Part shown: positions 45,940 through 56,829 of the stretch, one piece after another
Position numbering within the stretch: the stretch's first letter is position 1
How the letters are laid out: each line of letters starts with the position of its first letter
Source: Polytrichum commune
Lineage: Eukaryota > Streptophyta > Polytrichopsida > Polytrichales > Polytrichaceae
Assembly: GCA_950295325.1 (NCBI GenBank)
Contig: OX485806.1
Span: forward strand, 41,108,001 to 41,168,000
Direction of reading: 5' to 3'
Length of the DNA: 60,000 nucleotides
Program-made: the position numbers and the translations under genes
Notes under the pieces: model-generated
What the model was told of the DNA's origin: nothing
Database searches by the model: none
Seen by the model: the letters and a program-made list of their open reading frames with translations, nothing else

Positions 45940-46910
45940 TTGCTAGTGGACGCCAAATGGTGAGGCCTCGGCCCAGGGAACCGTGGCTTAAGCCTAGACT
46001 AGTAGCGGGGGTTGGTTATGTCCATTTCAGGCTAAGGCCTTGTTCATTCAGGGCAAGGGGCTCGGCTGCTCAAGGGATAAGGCAACTGCCCAGAAATCCA
46101 GCGAAGGGGAAGGAGGGGTCCTGCCCGGCCAGGGGGTCACCGCTCTCGGCGACTGGAGTCAGGCATTAGGGAGAACAACGAGGAGGAGAGCGGCGGCAGC
46201 CGCAGGAGGCCAGAGGGCAGCAAGGCTCAGGAGAATGGCGAGGGAGTGATGGACGAGGAATACTGGAAAGTAGTCGCGGCGCTGCGATCCCAGCTCAAGG
46301 GCTGACATAATTGAGGTAGACACCGCGGCCATTTCATGATCAGGGGAGGCAACATTGGACCCAACCGGGTCGGGGAGTTTGGAGGGGAAGTCGTGGCGTG
46401 AACCAGGGCAGTAGCAACCAGAGTTGGAAGGAATTAAGCGAAGGAGGGGATGAATGCGACTTGTGGAATGGTGCGGAGCGTTACCTGTGCGGGCCCAGGG
46501 AGGATGCCGCATTCAGAGTTCAGGTAATCTGTAAGGATTTGGATCGGGGTTGGGTGATGGAAAACTCCTCCTTCTGGGATCAGTGTTGAGTGATGTAACC
46601 TGGGAGGGGAGGAGATCGACGAGGGCCAGAGAAATTGGTAGCAAAGGGGGAGGATGCAACCTCCGCGGGATTCTGATGCGACATTGAGGGAGGTCCCAGG
46701 GAGTTGGCCCCTGGAGTTGCGAGGCGTGTAAGGGAGCTATCTTTCAGCAGTGGGTGCTTGGCTGGGCAGTAAGGCAGCGGACAGGGTGCAAATCCGGGAA
46801 GGTAGTGGCCAGTAGGAAAGGGAAAGGGCCATAGGGGATTAAGGGCCCAGCTAGGTAACCTGAGTTCATGATTGGGCTAAGGGCTGGAATAATGAAATCT
46901 ATGAATCAGG
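45940..46910. other. GC-rich island without recognised gene
   Basis: Base composition is clearly more GC-rich than on either side, with runs such as GGAGGAGAGCGGCGGCAGCC. Overlapping open frames on both strands (45957-46249 plus, 46512-46159 minus) have alanine-, arginine- or proline-rich translations and no domain. It may be a captured gene or promoter fragment, or part of an unrecognised transposon. Confidence 0.35.
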
Positions 46911-47940
46911 TTAGGGCTTAATTAGTGATAGGTAGTGGGGGTGATTAGGAGTAAACACCGGTTTCGTTAATAGTGCACATAAGCATGTGCATTTTTTTGG
47001 GGATTATTTTTTAATATTTTATTCTCAACTTTTGGATTGATTACGCAATAAATTCGTACTTTGATACAAATACTTTCAAATATTATTAGTTTCAAATAAT
47101 TCCAAGACAAGGCTTATACACTATATGACTATCATATTTATATTGTGTTTCATTTTTTTAGTAAAAAAATTTAAATTATGAAATAAATCAAAGGAATAAA
47201 ACACATCCATTTGTGCATAGTTTAAAATACATTATTTATAAACTTAATGAAAAATGCAACACATACACCTCACCCTTGGACCAAACACATGAAAATAAAT
47301 TGAAACTAAGTGACACAACACTTGCTTCACTATAGAAGTAATAATATTGAAGTAGATGGTTCCAAAAAAAATAACGACATACTTGTGTCATCTTATATTA
47401 AAATATCAATATATAATATAAAAAACATTTTTCTTTCCAAACTATATATATTTATATAATAAAATACAAATATGAACTAAAATAATTTTAACCATCCAAA
47501 AAGTCTAAACCTAAACCTAGAGAAAACATATTTTTTCGTACATCTGGATGTACCAATGCATATTCTTCAAACTTTGTTGCTCCAAGTATACTAGCACTTA
47601 CTTCAAGTTCTTCATCATGATTGTGTCCAAAACTTTGTTCAACATATTTGTATTTAACAAGATCTTGTGTATAGACATGAACACCATACTTTGTTCTCCA
47701 TCCATAAATAAGTAGAAATTTTTAGGAGCACATGCTTGTCATCGCGTGTGAGAAACCATCCATAATCCTTAAAAGCATTCGAAGGATTCAAATGTTTATT
47801 CGGGGGGGCCCTTGTCTCGCATAATATCACATCCAACCTCACTTCATTCAAGCACACATAAACCATTTTAAAGACATAAAAATATCTTCTAAACACATTA
47901 CGTTTTAAACAATCACAACAAAAATCCATTTTCTCACTAA
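46911..47940. other. AT-rich stretch with an unidentified minus-strand frame
   Basis: The minus frame 47929-47654 reads YVFKMVYVCLNEVRLDVILC, AFKDYGWFLTRDDKHVLLKI and STYLWMENKVW. It has protein-like composition despite the AT-rich surroundings but no recognised family. It may be a remnant of a repeated element. The rest is AT-rich and featureless. Confidence 0.35.
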
Positions 47941-49700
47941 GGATGAAGCATGTGCCTCATCTCTATGCACAATTTTAAGGAGAAATTCAGATTTTTCAAG
48001 GAGGTGAGGCATGTGCCTCACCTCTAAGCACAAGCTTAAGGAGAAATTCAAATTTTTCAAAGAGGGTGAGACATGTGTCTCACCCGAAAAAAATAAATTC
48101 AAAACATAGAATTTTATTTCATAAGGGTCAGGCATGTGCCTCACCTCTAAGCACAACCTTAAGGAGAAATTCAGATTTCTCAAGGAGGTGAGACATGTGC
48201 CTCACCTTTAAAACTTAGAATTTTGTTTCATAAGGGTGAAGCATGTGCCTCACATCTAAACATAAGCTTAGGGAGAAATTCATATTTCTCAAGAAGGCTG
48301 AACCATGTGCCCCACCCGAAAAAAAACAAACTCAAAACATAGAATTTTGTTTCATAAGGGTGAGGCATGTGCCTCACATTTAAGTACAATCTTAAGGAGA
48401 AATTCAGATTTTTCAAGGAGGTGAGGCATGTGCCTCACCAAAAAAAAAATTCAAAACATAAAATTTTGTTTCATAAAGGTGAAGCATGTGCCTCACCTCT
48501 AAGCACAACCTTAAGGAGAAATTCAGATTTCTCAAGGAGGTGAGGCATGTGCCTCACCTTTAAAATTTAGAATTTTGTTTCATAAGGGTGAGGCATATGC
48601 CTCACCTCTAAGTACAAGTTTAAGGAGAATTTCACATTTTTTAAGGAGGTGAGGCATGTGCCTCACCCAGAAAAAAATCCAAAATATAGAATTTTGTTTC
48701 ATAAGGGTATGGCATGTGTCTTACCTCTAAGCACAAGCTTAAGGAGAAATTCAGATTTTTCAAGCAGGGTGGGGCATGTGTCTCACCCAAAAAAACAAAT
48801 TCAAAATTTAGAATTTTGTTTCATAAGGGTGAGGCATGTGCGTCACCTCTAAGCACAAGCTTAAGAAAAAATTCAAATTTCTCAAGGAGGGTGAGGGATA
48901 TGTCTCACCCAAAAAAAAAAATTCAAAAAATTTAGAATTTTGTTTCATAAGGATGAGGCATGTGCCTCACCTCTAAGTACAAGTTTAAGGAGAAATTCAC
49001 ATTTTGTAAGGAGGGTGAGGCATGTGTCTCACCCGAAAAAAACAAATTCAAAACATAGAATTTTATTTCATAAGGAGGGTGAGGCATGTGTCTCACCCGA
49101 AAAAAACAAATTCAAAACATAGAATTTTATTTCATAAGGGTGAGGCATGTGCCTCACCTTTTAAACTTAGAATTTTGTTTCATAAGGGTGAGGCATGTGC
49201 CTCACATCTAAACATAACCTTAGGGAGAAATTCATATTTCTCAAGAAGGGTGAATCATGTGCCCTAGCCGAAAAAAACAAATTCAAAACGTAGGATTTTG
49301 TTTCATAAGGATGAGGCATGTGCCTCACATTTAAGCACAATCTTAAGGAGAAATTCAGATTTTTCAAGAAGGTGAGGCATGTGCCTCACCTCTGAACCCA
49401 AGCTTAAGGAGAAATTCCGATTTCTCAAGAAGGTGAGGCATTTGCCTCACCCAAAAACAAATCCAAAACATAGAATTTTGTTTCATAAGGGTATGGCATG
49501 TGTCTTACCTTTAAGCACAAGCTTAAGAAAAAATTCAGATTTCTCAAGGAGGGTGAGGGATATGTCTCACGCCAAAAAAAGAAATATCCAAAACATAGAA
49601 TTTTATTTCATAAGGGTGAGGCATGTGCCTCATCTCTAAGCACAAGCTTAAGGAGAAATTCACATTTTTTAAGGAGGATGAGGCATGTGCCTCATCCCAA
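47941..49700. repeat. tandem array of 30 short palindromes
   Basis: The core GTGAGGCATGTGCCTCAC (8-bp arms GTGAGGCA/TGCCTCAC around TG) recurs 30 times, at 47945, 48004, 48066, 48127, 48187, 48236 and so on to 49678, spaced mostly 58-63 bp (extremes about 48 and 65). Two spacer types tend to alternate. One is 'CTAAGCACAAGCTTAAGG' plus 'AGAAATTCAGATTT'; the other is A-rich with 'AAATTCAAAACATAGAATTT' and 'TTTCATAAGG'. The higher-order unit is therefore about 120 bp with two palindromes. Some cores are altered on both arms together, e.g. GTGAGACATGTGTCTCAC at 48066. The open frames here are repeat artefacts. Function unknown. Confidence 0.93.
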
Positions 49701-50704
49701 AAAAAAACAAATTCAAAACATTTGCCTCAACTTGAAAGAAAGAGAAGTGATACAATATTTTGTAATTAAGAATGAAGAAAACAAAATTCAGCAATACAGA
49801 TGAGTAATACCGATTTTGAAGGGTTATATAAAGGTAAACATCATATATTCCAGAGTTTGAAAAATGAAGATGAGGCATTTATTACGAAAATTTCATAGTA
49901 TGAACTACATGTACTAAGTATATTGTAATCTTTTATAATAATTAGTAAATTGTGTTGTTTTGAAAAACAAAATCAGATTTAGATCTGAATCCCAAGAAAT
50001 TGAAGAGTTAAACAATTACATGAATGGAGTGTTGAATTGAAGTACATTCTGAATAAAGTTGAAAATAAGCGTAAAATATGTAAAATACGATGGTATTTGA
50101 ATATTGAATAAGAGTTGGTGTTGAAGCGCCTATATAAGTTGAAAGTAGATTCGAAGATCAGTTGAGCTACGAATGAAGACATTAGAGTTATTGGAGAGTG
50201 GATTGAACGCAATAAGATGATAGAGAGTTGAAGGATCAAAATTTGCAGCAATAGGTTAGACGGTGTAGTACTAGAAAAACTTCTAAACTTTTGAGGAATA
50301 ATAATTAGAAGAAGGAGTGAAGAGGTACCATCGGAGAGAAACAAGAAGGTGTTGGAGTAAGAGTTGTAGGAGTAAGAGGCGCCGAAGTAGATCCGTGTTG
50401 GAGAAGAGCGGCGGTGGAGAAGAGCGGCGTTGGAAAAGAGCGGCGGCTAAAAACTTGACCTAACCCTAAGCAGCGTTTTAGGGTTTAGGGTAAACGTTTA
50501 TTTTTTAATTTTATATGTGTGGACAAACTTTGTATTGGTCTATCATGCACAGATTTAAGAAGTTACACTTCAATTTTTTTAGGTGGGCCGGTGGCATTAT
50601 TCTACTCATACCTATTCATTATTTAGTTTTTTGGAAATAAAATAGAATTTCTATAAATATTATAATATATAACTTCAAAATATAATTTATTATAAAAAAA
50701 AGAT
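49701..50704. other. spacer between the two palindrome arrays
   Basis: A minus frame at 50344-49979 is leucine/serine-rich with no domain. A GC-rich patch with three 'GAAGAGCGGCG' repeats lies at 50402-50450, followed by a short telomere-like TTTTAGGGTTTAGGG near 50472. It could be the promoter side of a transcription unit on the minus strand, but nothing proves this. Confidence 0.35.
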
Positions 50705-51048
50705 CTAAAGGGGTGAGGCATATGCCATACCTTGTGGAGCCGTAATTAGTTTATTTTCAAGGTTTAAGGGGGTGGGGCATATGCCTCACCTTGTCAAGCA
50801 GTAATTAGTTTTTTTTCAAGTTTTAAGGGGGTGGGACATATGCCTCACCTTGTCAAGCAATAATTAGTTTTTTTTTTCAAGTTTTAAAGGGGTGGGGCAT
50901 ATGCCTCACCTTGTGAAGCAATAATTAGTTTTTGTTCAAGTTTTAAGGGGGTGGGGCATATGCCTCACCTTGTGAAGCCGTAATTGGTTTTCTCAAGATT
51001 TATAGGGGTGAAGCATATGCCACACCTTGTGGAGCCGTAATTGGTTTT
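50705..51048. repeat. second palindrome array, six units of about 60 bp
   Basis: Six tandem units share GGGGTGGGGCATATGCCTC, 'ACCTTGTGAAGC' and 'TAATTAGTTTTT' with 'CAAGTTTTAAGG'. The core is the CATATG-centred form of the palindrome in the larger array; GTGAGGCATATGCCTCAC, a perfect 18-bp palindrome, occurs once in that array at 48588. Spacers differ from those of the first array. Confidence 0.9.
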
Positions 51049-51996
51049 TATTTTATAATTATACAAAACTCCCATAAAATGAATTCCTCATCTTATTGTA
51101 GGATGAAGTCTTTTTACAAAAATCATCAAATTATAATTTGATTAATGACCAAGAACATTGATCTAAATGTACCCATATTTATAAAAAATTTATAGCCAAT
51201 ACAATTATAATATGGTCGTATTTTCATTGAAATCTATGCGTTTGCAATAATTTGTTCATGTGCACTTTTACATATTGAATTGCACTTTTAACGAAACCGG
51301 TGTTAGTAGGTAATAATGCCCGGTTGGCGATTAGCACGCCAAGGGGGAGGGGCATTAAGTGTGGTGTGCGTGAATGTATAAAAATGCAAGGAAGGGAATA
51401 TTTGTCAATACTCACTACTTGTATCATTTTAAAATAAAACAAAGTGGTTAATGTTTGCATTGCATAAGTATTGGTTGAAGAAAGAGGGGATATTCACATG
51501 TGAGCCCGAGGCTCTCACCCGGACACAGACGCAAAGGGTGGGGGTTTAGGGTTGACAACCCCCCACCAATGTAACGAAGGTAAAGGGGGCCTAGTAAGAA
51601 CTTTAACCCCATATGTTTGTGGTTGAATCAATTCAAGTGAGTCCCATATTCTAATTTGAAGATCAAATGTTGATATTGGGGTCGGTTCCTCTAAAATTGA
51701 AATCTACATGCTATAATGTAATTGACATTGTTTTCACAAGCTTGGGTAACACTAAGTGAGGACCCAACCCAAATAGGTGGGAATCTAGCCCGCTTTACAA
51801 CTAGATAATTCAAGGAGCACTTTATCCCATGCCAAAGGTGGGGTGTGGCCAAGAAGGGTAGCTCAAATGGGCATCCCCTTATGTAACTATACAATAATCT
51901 CCTGCTTAAGTATGCATTTTGAACCACAGCCGTTGGTGCACACTTAGTTGGTAGGTGCATACTTTACTCATATCATTTTCTAGACCTTCTGATTCG
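51049..51996. other. spacer upstream of the pogo-like remnant
   Basis: The minus frame 51960-51691 (RGCPFELPFLATPHLWHGIK) is unidentified. A similar 'TTTATCCCATGC' plus 'AGGTGGGG' segment occurs at 26885-26910, so a dispersed repeat is likely. The left terminal repeat of the pogo-like element should lie here or further upstream but was not recognised. Confidence 0.35.
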
Positions 51997-53053
51997 ATGA
52001 ATCGCAACGGGAAACTGTCGTAACCCTTGCTAGCCCCCCTTGACCATCTTGCCAATTTTCATTCCTAGCAAAGGTTACGAGCGTTAACCTTTCGCATTCT
52101 GCCATGCTAATGGTTAGCTTCTCCTACCCCGGACCTTATAGTTCATTGGAGGGGAACCAACCCTCCTACTTTACTTTCGGAACACACCCCTTAATCAGTA
52201 ACCAATTCCCAAATGTGGTCTTCCATCCATGGAAGTCCAATCCTATGTTGATCATCGCATCGCCGGAGCAACACTACAACAACCCGAAGCATACTAGGCA
52301 ACTATGGCCTCACATTGGGCCAATGCCCATGGAGGCTAGGCCGTGCCGTTCGGCCTCGGGTGGTATGAGCCCAAAATGGTTGCTCATATTTGTTTTATGT
52401 TTAGAATTTATTTAGAATTGCATTTGGAGTGTTATTAAAACAATCAAAAATATAAAAAGAGTGAGGCTTGGTGTGGTTTATGTTTTAGGCCTTAAGCCTA
52501 TTTTGAGTGGTTCATTAGAAGCTTAGTGACATTAGGAAGTGTTGTGGTTGAGTGAGTAGTGTTTGGTGAAGCAAGGAGAAGATCCTTGGATTTAAATGTT
52601 TGAATTAGAACATGCTCTTGTTGGTTTAGAGGGTGAGGGTTTAGTGGATAGGATAAGGTCCTACTAAGTAGGAGAAGGTTAAGGGGCTTGTGGTCTTGGA
52701 TGCCTCTCCTCCTCCTCCTCATCTCTTCTCTTCTTCTTCTCTTAAATTCCTCACTCCTCTCTCTCATTCTCTCTCTCTCCCTCTCTTCTCTAGGAAGTTG
52801 AGCTCTTAGAGCTCGGGAAAAAATGTGGAAATTAGGTAGGGGACTTAGTGGAATTAGTGGAATTAGGTAGGTGAATTAGGGGAAGGCCTTGGAGAAGCTC
52901 TCTTTTGTTCATTTTCTGGTTTTTGTGGTTGAGGGTGGAGAAGCTTAGTTAGAAGTAGCCGCAGCTAAGGAGCTGGGTTTATGAAGGAGCTGGGTTTATT
53001 TAGTTAGAAGTAAGGAGCTGGGTTTATGAAGGAGTTGGGTTTATGAAGGAGTT

Positions 53054-54026
53054 TGTCGCAACCCTTGCTAGCCCCCCTTGACAATCTTGCCAATTTTCAA
53101 TTCTAGCAAAGGTTACGAGCGCTAACCATTCGCATTCCGCCATGCTAATGGTTAGCTCCTCCTACCCCGGACCATATAGCTTATAGGAGGGAACCAACCC
53201 TCCTACTTTGCTTTCGGGACTCACCCCTTAATCGGTAACCCATTCCTATATGTGGACTTCCATCCATGGAAGTCCAATCCCATGTTGATCATCGCGTTGC
53301 CGGAGCAACACTACAACAACCCGAACCATACTAGGCAACTATGGCCTCACATTGGGCCAATGCCCATGGAGGCCGTGCCATTCGGCCTCAGGTGGGTGAG
53401 GCCACACCACCTCACCCATATAAGCCTCTAGGACTCTACGCGGGGCCCCTACCCCACCGTCAACCAACCTCTTGTCTCTCCGCCAAGAGTTGGGGCCAAG
53501 TAGACATTTTCCCTTAGCCGCTGGGCCTAGAAGCCCCCAGCAGCTTCAGACCATCATAACTTCCTTGTATGATGTCTGATTCCAACAACCAACCACTCCA
53601 TCCTCATCTACGCTTCACGTAGATGCCAATGGACTCCTCACTTGCCCCATTTAGGCAAGTCTTGAGGAAGTTATGCCTGTTTGAACCTTGGCAGTCCCGG
53701 GAATCAGTCCCAGGCACTGCTGTACCAGGGCGCTGTCCCGGGACAGCGCCCCACTCAAATGGCCATAACTCCTAGCTCACACCTCCGATTGAGGTGTTCT
53801 TGAGCCTTCTAGAATCACCACGCCATGAGCTACGCATAGCTCATGGCCTTACCCTTGTGCCTCCTAGTGTCCGTGGGTGGGAGGCGTTCCCAACGCCCGG
53901 GGCCCTCACCCACACTAGGATCACTTGGGCCCTCTCACCAACGGCGCCACAAGTCCCGGGTGTCACTCCGGGGTCCCCCTTGTGCCCATGGTGTTTCTGG
54001 CACTCCTCATGGACAGGTGCGCGACA
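53054..54026 (+). mobile_element. inner solo LTR, family B, 973 bp
   Basis: Starts TGTCGCAACCCTTGCTAGCC and ends GTGCGCGACA, flanked by an exact duplication GAGTT (53049-53053 and 54027-54031) within the minisatellite of the family-A LTR. This is the third level of nesting. It is the most complete B copy and serves as reference for the outer, split one. It has no coding capacity. Confidence 0.92.
53418..53424 (+). promoter_or_regulatory. putative TATA box of LTR family B
   Basis: ATATAAG in the context CTCACCCATATAAGCCTC, conserved at 54881-54887 in the outer copy, is the only good TATA-like motif seen in the LTR. It could mark the U3/R promoter. Inferred only from sequence. Confidence 0.4.
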
Positions 54027-55988
54027 GAGTTGGGTTTATGAAGGAGCTGGGTTTATTTAGTGAGAAGTAGGGAGCTGGGTTTATGAAGGAGTTGGATTTA
54101 TTTAGTGAGAAGTAGGGAGCTGGGTTTATGAAGGAGCTGGGTTTATTTAGTTAGGAGTAGCCGCAGCTAAGAGCTGGGTTTATTAGTTAATTAGTGCCTA
54201 CTAGCCTAATTAGCCTCCCAGTTAATTAGTCTTTGGTTAGTTCAAGCTACACCCTACCTTAGATTGTTGGTTAAGTGTGTGGCTACATGGTGGCATTAAG
54301 ATACAAAGTTGGTGCTAAGCTACGGGGTTGACATTAAACGTGGAGTTGACACTAAGTTGCGGAGCAGGCATCAAGTGCGGGGTTGCTATCAAGCTGAGGA
54401 GTTGGCCATTAATTCATGGATTCAACAAGTGAAAGTTTTGCTAAGACCAAAAGTTCAAGAGGAATATCGGCAAAGGCATGTGTGACAAAGACTATGACTT
54501 GGGAGCTTGAGTCGGCTAAGGGAGTAACCATACACGATACTAGTGGTATCACGGCATCATTGTCTCAAGCAAAGTGTGAAGCTAAGAAAGTTTCAAAATA
54601 AATGAAAATCATTAAAAATGAGGAGTAGTGAGCTAGTCACTCTCACATGGAGAGTGGAACACGCTCTAAGGGGTCAGTAGGAGGAATGGTGCTTGTGAAC
54701 TCTTGGAAGAAGTTAATAAAGACTAGTACGACTAGTGCATTGGTGGAGAGTTGAAGTTGAATTTCATGTTTCTACAATTCTCGACATAAGACATGTGATT
54801 CTCAAACCCATACCCGGACTAGGACGCTTAAGGGTGGTGGGTTTGGCCTCACAGGTGGGTGAGGCCACACCACCTCACCCATATAAGCCTCTAGGACTCT
54901 ACGCGGGGCCCCTACCCCACCGTCAAGAAACCTCTTGTCTCTCTACCAAGAGTTGGGGCCAAGTAGACATTTTCCCTTAGCCGCTGGGCCTAGAAGCCCC
55001 CAGCAACTTCAGACCATCATAACTTCCTTGTATGATGTCTGATACTAACAAACAACCACTTCATCTTCATCTACGCTTCCCGTAGATGCCAATAGACTCC
55101 TCACTTGCCCCATTCAGGCAAGTCTTGAGGAAGTTATGCCTGTTTGAACCTTGGCAGTCCCGGGAATCACTCGCAGGCACTGCTGTACCAGGGCGCTGTC
55201 CCGGGACAGCGCCCCACTCAAATGGCCATAACTCCTAGCTCACACCTCCTATTGAGGTGTTCTTGAGCATTGTAGAAGCACCATGCCATAAGCTACGCAT
55301 AGCTCATGGCCCTTCCCTCATGCCTCCTAGTCTTTGTGGGTGGGAGGCGTTCCCAACGCCCGGGGCCCTCACCCACACTAGGATCACTTGGGCCCTCTCA
55401 CCAACGGCGCCACAAGTCCCGGGTGTCACTCCGGGGTCCCCCTTGTGCCCATGGTGTTTCAGGCACTCCTCATGGAGAGGTGCGCGACAGAAACGGATGA
55501 AACCTAAGGCGACCCGCTTGACCGATGTGAAATCATTGCAAAGTTGAGCAAGCCGAACGCGCTGAGCAAGCAGGCGTTGGGGCGGGAGTATGAAGTCAAT
55601 GAAGGTGCCATCCAGAAAGTCTGGGACAATCAGGAGAACATACTGCAACGAATCTTTTTTTGCAAGAGCCTATTTAGACATTTGCTAAATCTGAAAGTGC
55701 TACCAACTTCAAAGGCTTTGAAGCTCTACACAACATTGTCCTCGACATCGACAACCAAGTGCTTTGCTCCGATGTTCAAACGGAAGTTGAACAAATGTAT
55801 GATGAACTGCGACGATCGTTTGAGAAGTTTCAGAGAAACGTTAACAAACTGACATTAAATGTCAATCGTAAAAAATTCATGCATTTGCGAAAAATGACTC
55901 TGCATGACATGTTCAAGCAATAAAATATGAACCCTAATTTGTGTCAAAAAAATTATGTATTTAACCTAGATGTGTACTTAAACGGGTG

Positions 55989-56011
55989 CGTACTTAAGCG
56001 GGATATTACTG
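55989..56011 (-). repeat. pogo-like terminal repeat, right end
   Basis: Read outward on the minus strand, the sequence begins CAGTAATATCCCGCTTAAGT and is followed on the plus strand by TA, the usual pogo/Tc1 target. A related TACTTAAACGGGTGCG lies immediately inside. It is about 65 bp after the stop of the C-terminal frame. The matching left end was not found. Confidence 0.55.
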
Positions 56012-56829
56012 TAATGGGTCATGAGAAATCTTCACATTTTTTTTGTCATTAAGCATGAGCAACCCTTGGACAAAACATAATTCTATGGTCGAATAGTGTT
56101 ATGTGATGTTTACCAAGGGTACGCTTGAACTCAATAGGTTGATGGGCTTACATTCACATTAGTCGAACAACAATGATAGTTTTGCTTTATTTTTTATTTT
56201 TTTGTGAGGGTCCCAATCATTTGCCAATGTAGTGGGGTGGTGGGGAATCGGGATGGATCATGGAACATTGTACATGGGGTGTAAGCATCCTTGGGTGGCT
56301 CCACTAGGAACCACCTAGGAAAATATCCAGGAAATGGAAGGTCGAAGTCAATTTATGTTATTTTCAGATAATAAAAAATCAATAATTTTCTCATTGGTTC
56401 TTTTCGTTGACACAATCTTATCATCATCGTTGTCAAGAGAAACAATCCCGCCTATGTTGAATGGTAAGCCTGTCCGTTTGAAAAAATCCCAAAGAACTCT
56501 TGGTCCCGCCGAATTCATATGACCAAAATAGGATCTACATGTGCTTCAACTGGCAAAAATGGTTGATAGGTTAGGGTTTGGGTGCGAGGAATGAGGCTAT
56601 CTGCTTGTGTGCAAGAGATTGATCGACGGACAACCTTCAGGTTGTATTTTCAATTCATTCTATGTTGTTTGTTTTTTGCCGTTTGCAAAAACTCGTTGGG
56701 TTTAGGGCTGGCTATAGCGGAACAGGTGTGTTTTGGCAATTTGACATTTGGAATGTACATGTCTATCTACTCTTGGAATAGAAGGTGATTTGTTCATCTC
56801 CTCTTACCCATCTTGTGTTCTCGTTCCAG
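56012..56829. other. spacer
   Basis: Short frames (56334-56522, 56582-56788) have no domain. It may include untranslated sequence of the following frame. Confidence 0.35.

Larger units (their letters stand above)
52364..54853 (+). mobile_element. solo LTR, family A, second copy
   Basis: Begins TATGAGCCCAAAATGG and ends GGTTTGGCCTCACA, like 5027-6901. It sits in the outer family-B LTR with an exact 5-bp duplication GGTGG (52359-52363 and 54854-54858). The intact inner B copy shows the unoccupied site. It contains its own minisatellite of 'GGAGCTGGGTTTATGAAGG' units and is interrupted by the inner B LTR. The coding-like frame 54416-54601 has no recognised motif. Confidence 0.9.
52016..55489 (+). 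mobile_element. outer solo LTR, family B, split by a family-A LTR
   Basis: Starts TGTCGTAACCCTTGCTAGCC and ends GTGCGCGACA, flanked by an exact 5-bp duplication GAAAC (52011-52015 and 55490-55494). Without the nested family-A element and its duplicated GGTGG, about 979 bp remains, almost the same length and sequence as the inner copy at 53054-54026. Canonical TG...CA termini. No coding region is present; open frames here arise from LTR sequence. It interrupts the pogo-like reading frame. Confidence 0.92.
51997..55923 (+). pseudogene. pogo/Tigger-like transposon ORF, deleted and split by nested LTRs
   Basis: The coding start ATG at 51997 (MNRNGK) is cut after 18 bases by the LTR insertion and resumes at 55495 (RMKPKATRLTDVKSLQ). 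After a frame change comes LSKPNALSKQALGREYEVNE then GAIQKVWDNQENILQR, a psq/CENP-B-type helix-turn-helix as in pogo-like transposases. The DDE core is missing: after a short shifted stretch, a frame at 55684-55923 gives a C-terminal tail (NKLTLNVNRKKFMHLRKMTL, HDMFKQ and stop). The sequence just downstream ends in a pogo-like terminus. This is an internally deleted, non-autonomous copy later disrupted by LTR elements. Several frame changes make it inactive. Confidence 0.65.

Noticed and set aside
46159-46512. 117-codon minus frame in the GC-rich island
   Set aside because: GC-rich DNA opens long chance frames; overlapping plus-strand frames are equally good and none shows a domain.
47941-49700. 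CRISPR-like array
   Set aside because: Regular short palindromic repeats superficially resemble one, but the spacers are themselves repeated, units vary, the surrounding genome is a plant, and no cas genes are present.
48649-49803. Open frames with repeated peptides in the palindrome array
   Set aside because: They arise because repeat units of near multiple-of-three length lack stops in some frames; both strands give similar frames and none has a domain.
49979-50344. 121-codon minus-strand membrane-protein-like frame
   Set aside because: The leucine/serine/isoleucine bias is what AT-rich DNA gives in this frame; no family motif, start context or splice partner was found.
53794-55547. Open frames at 53.8-54.1 and 55.25-55.65 kb as genes
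   Set aside because: The same frames appear in both copies of LTR family B and in overlapping registers; they are LTR sequence.
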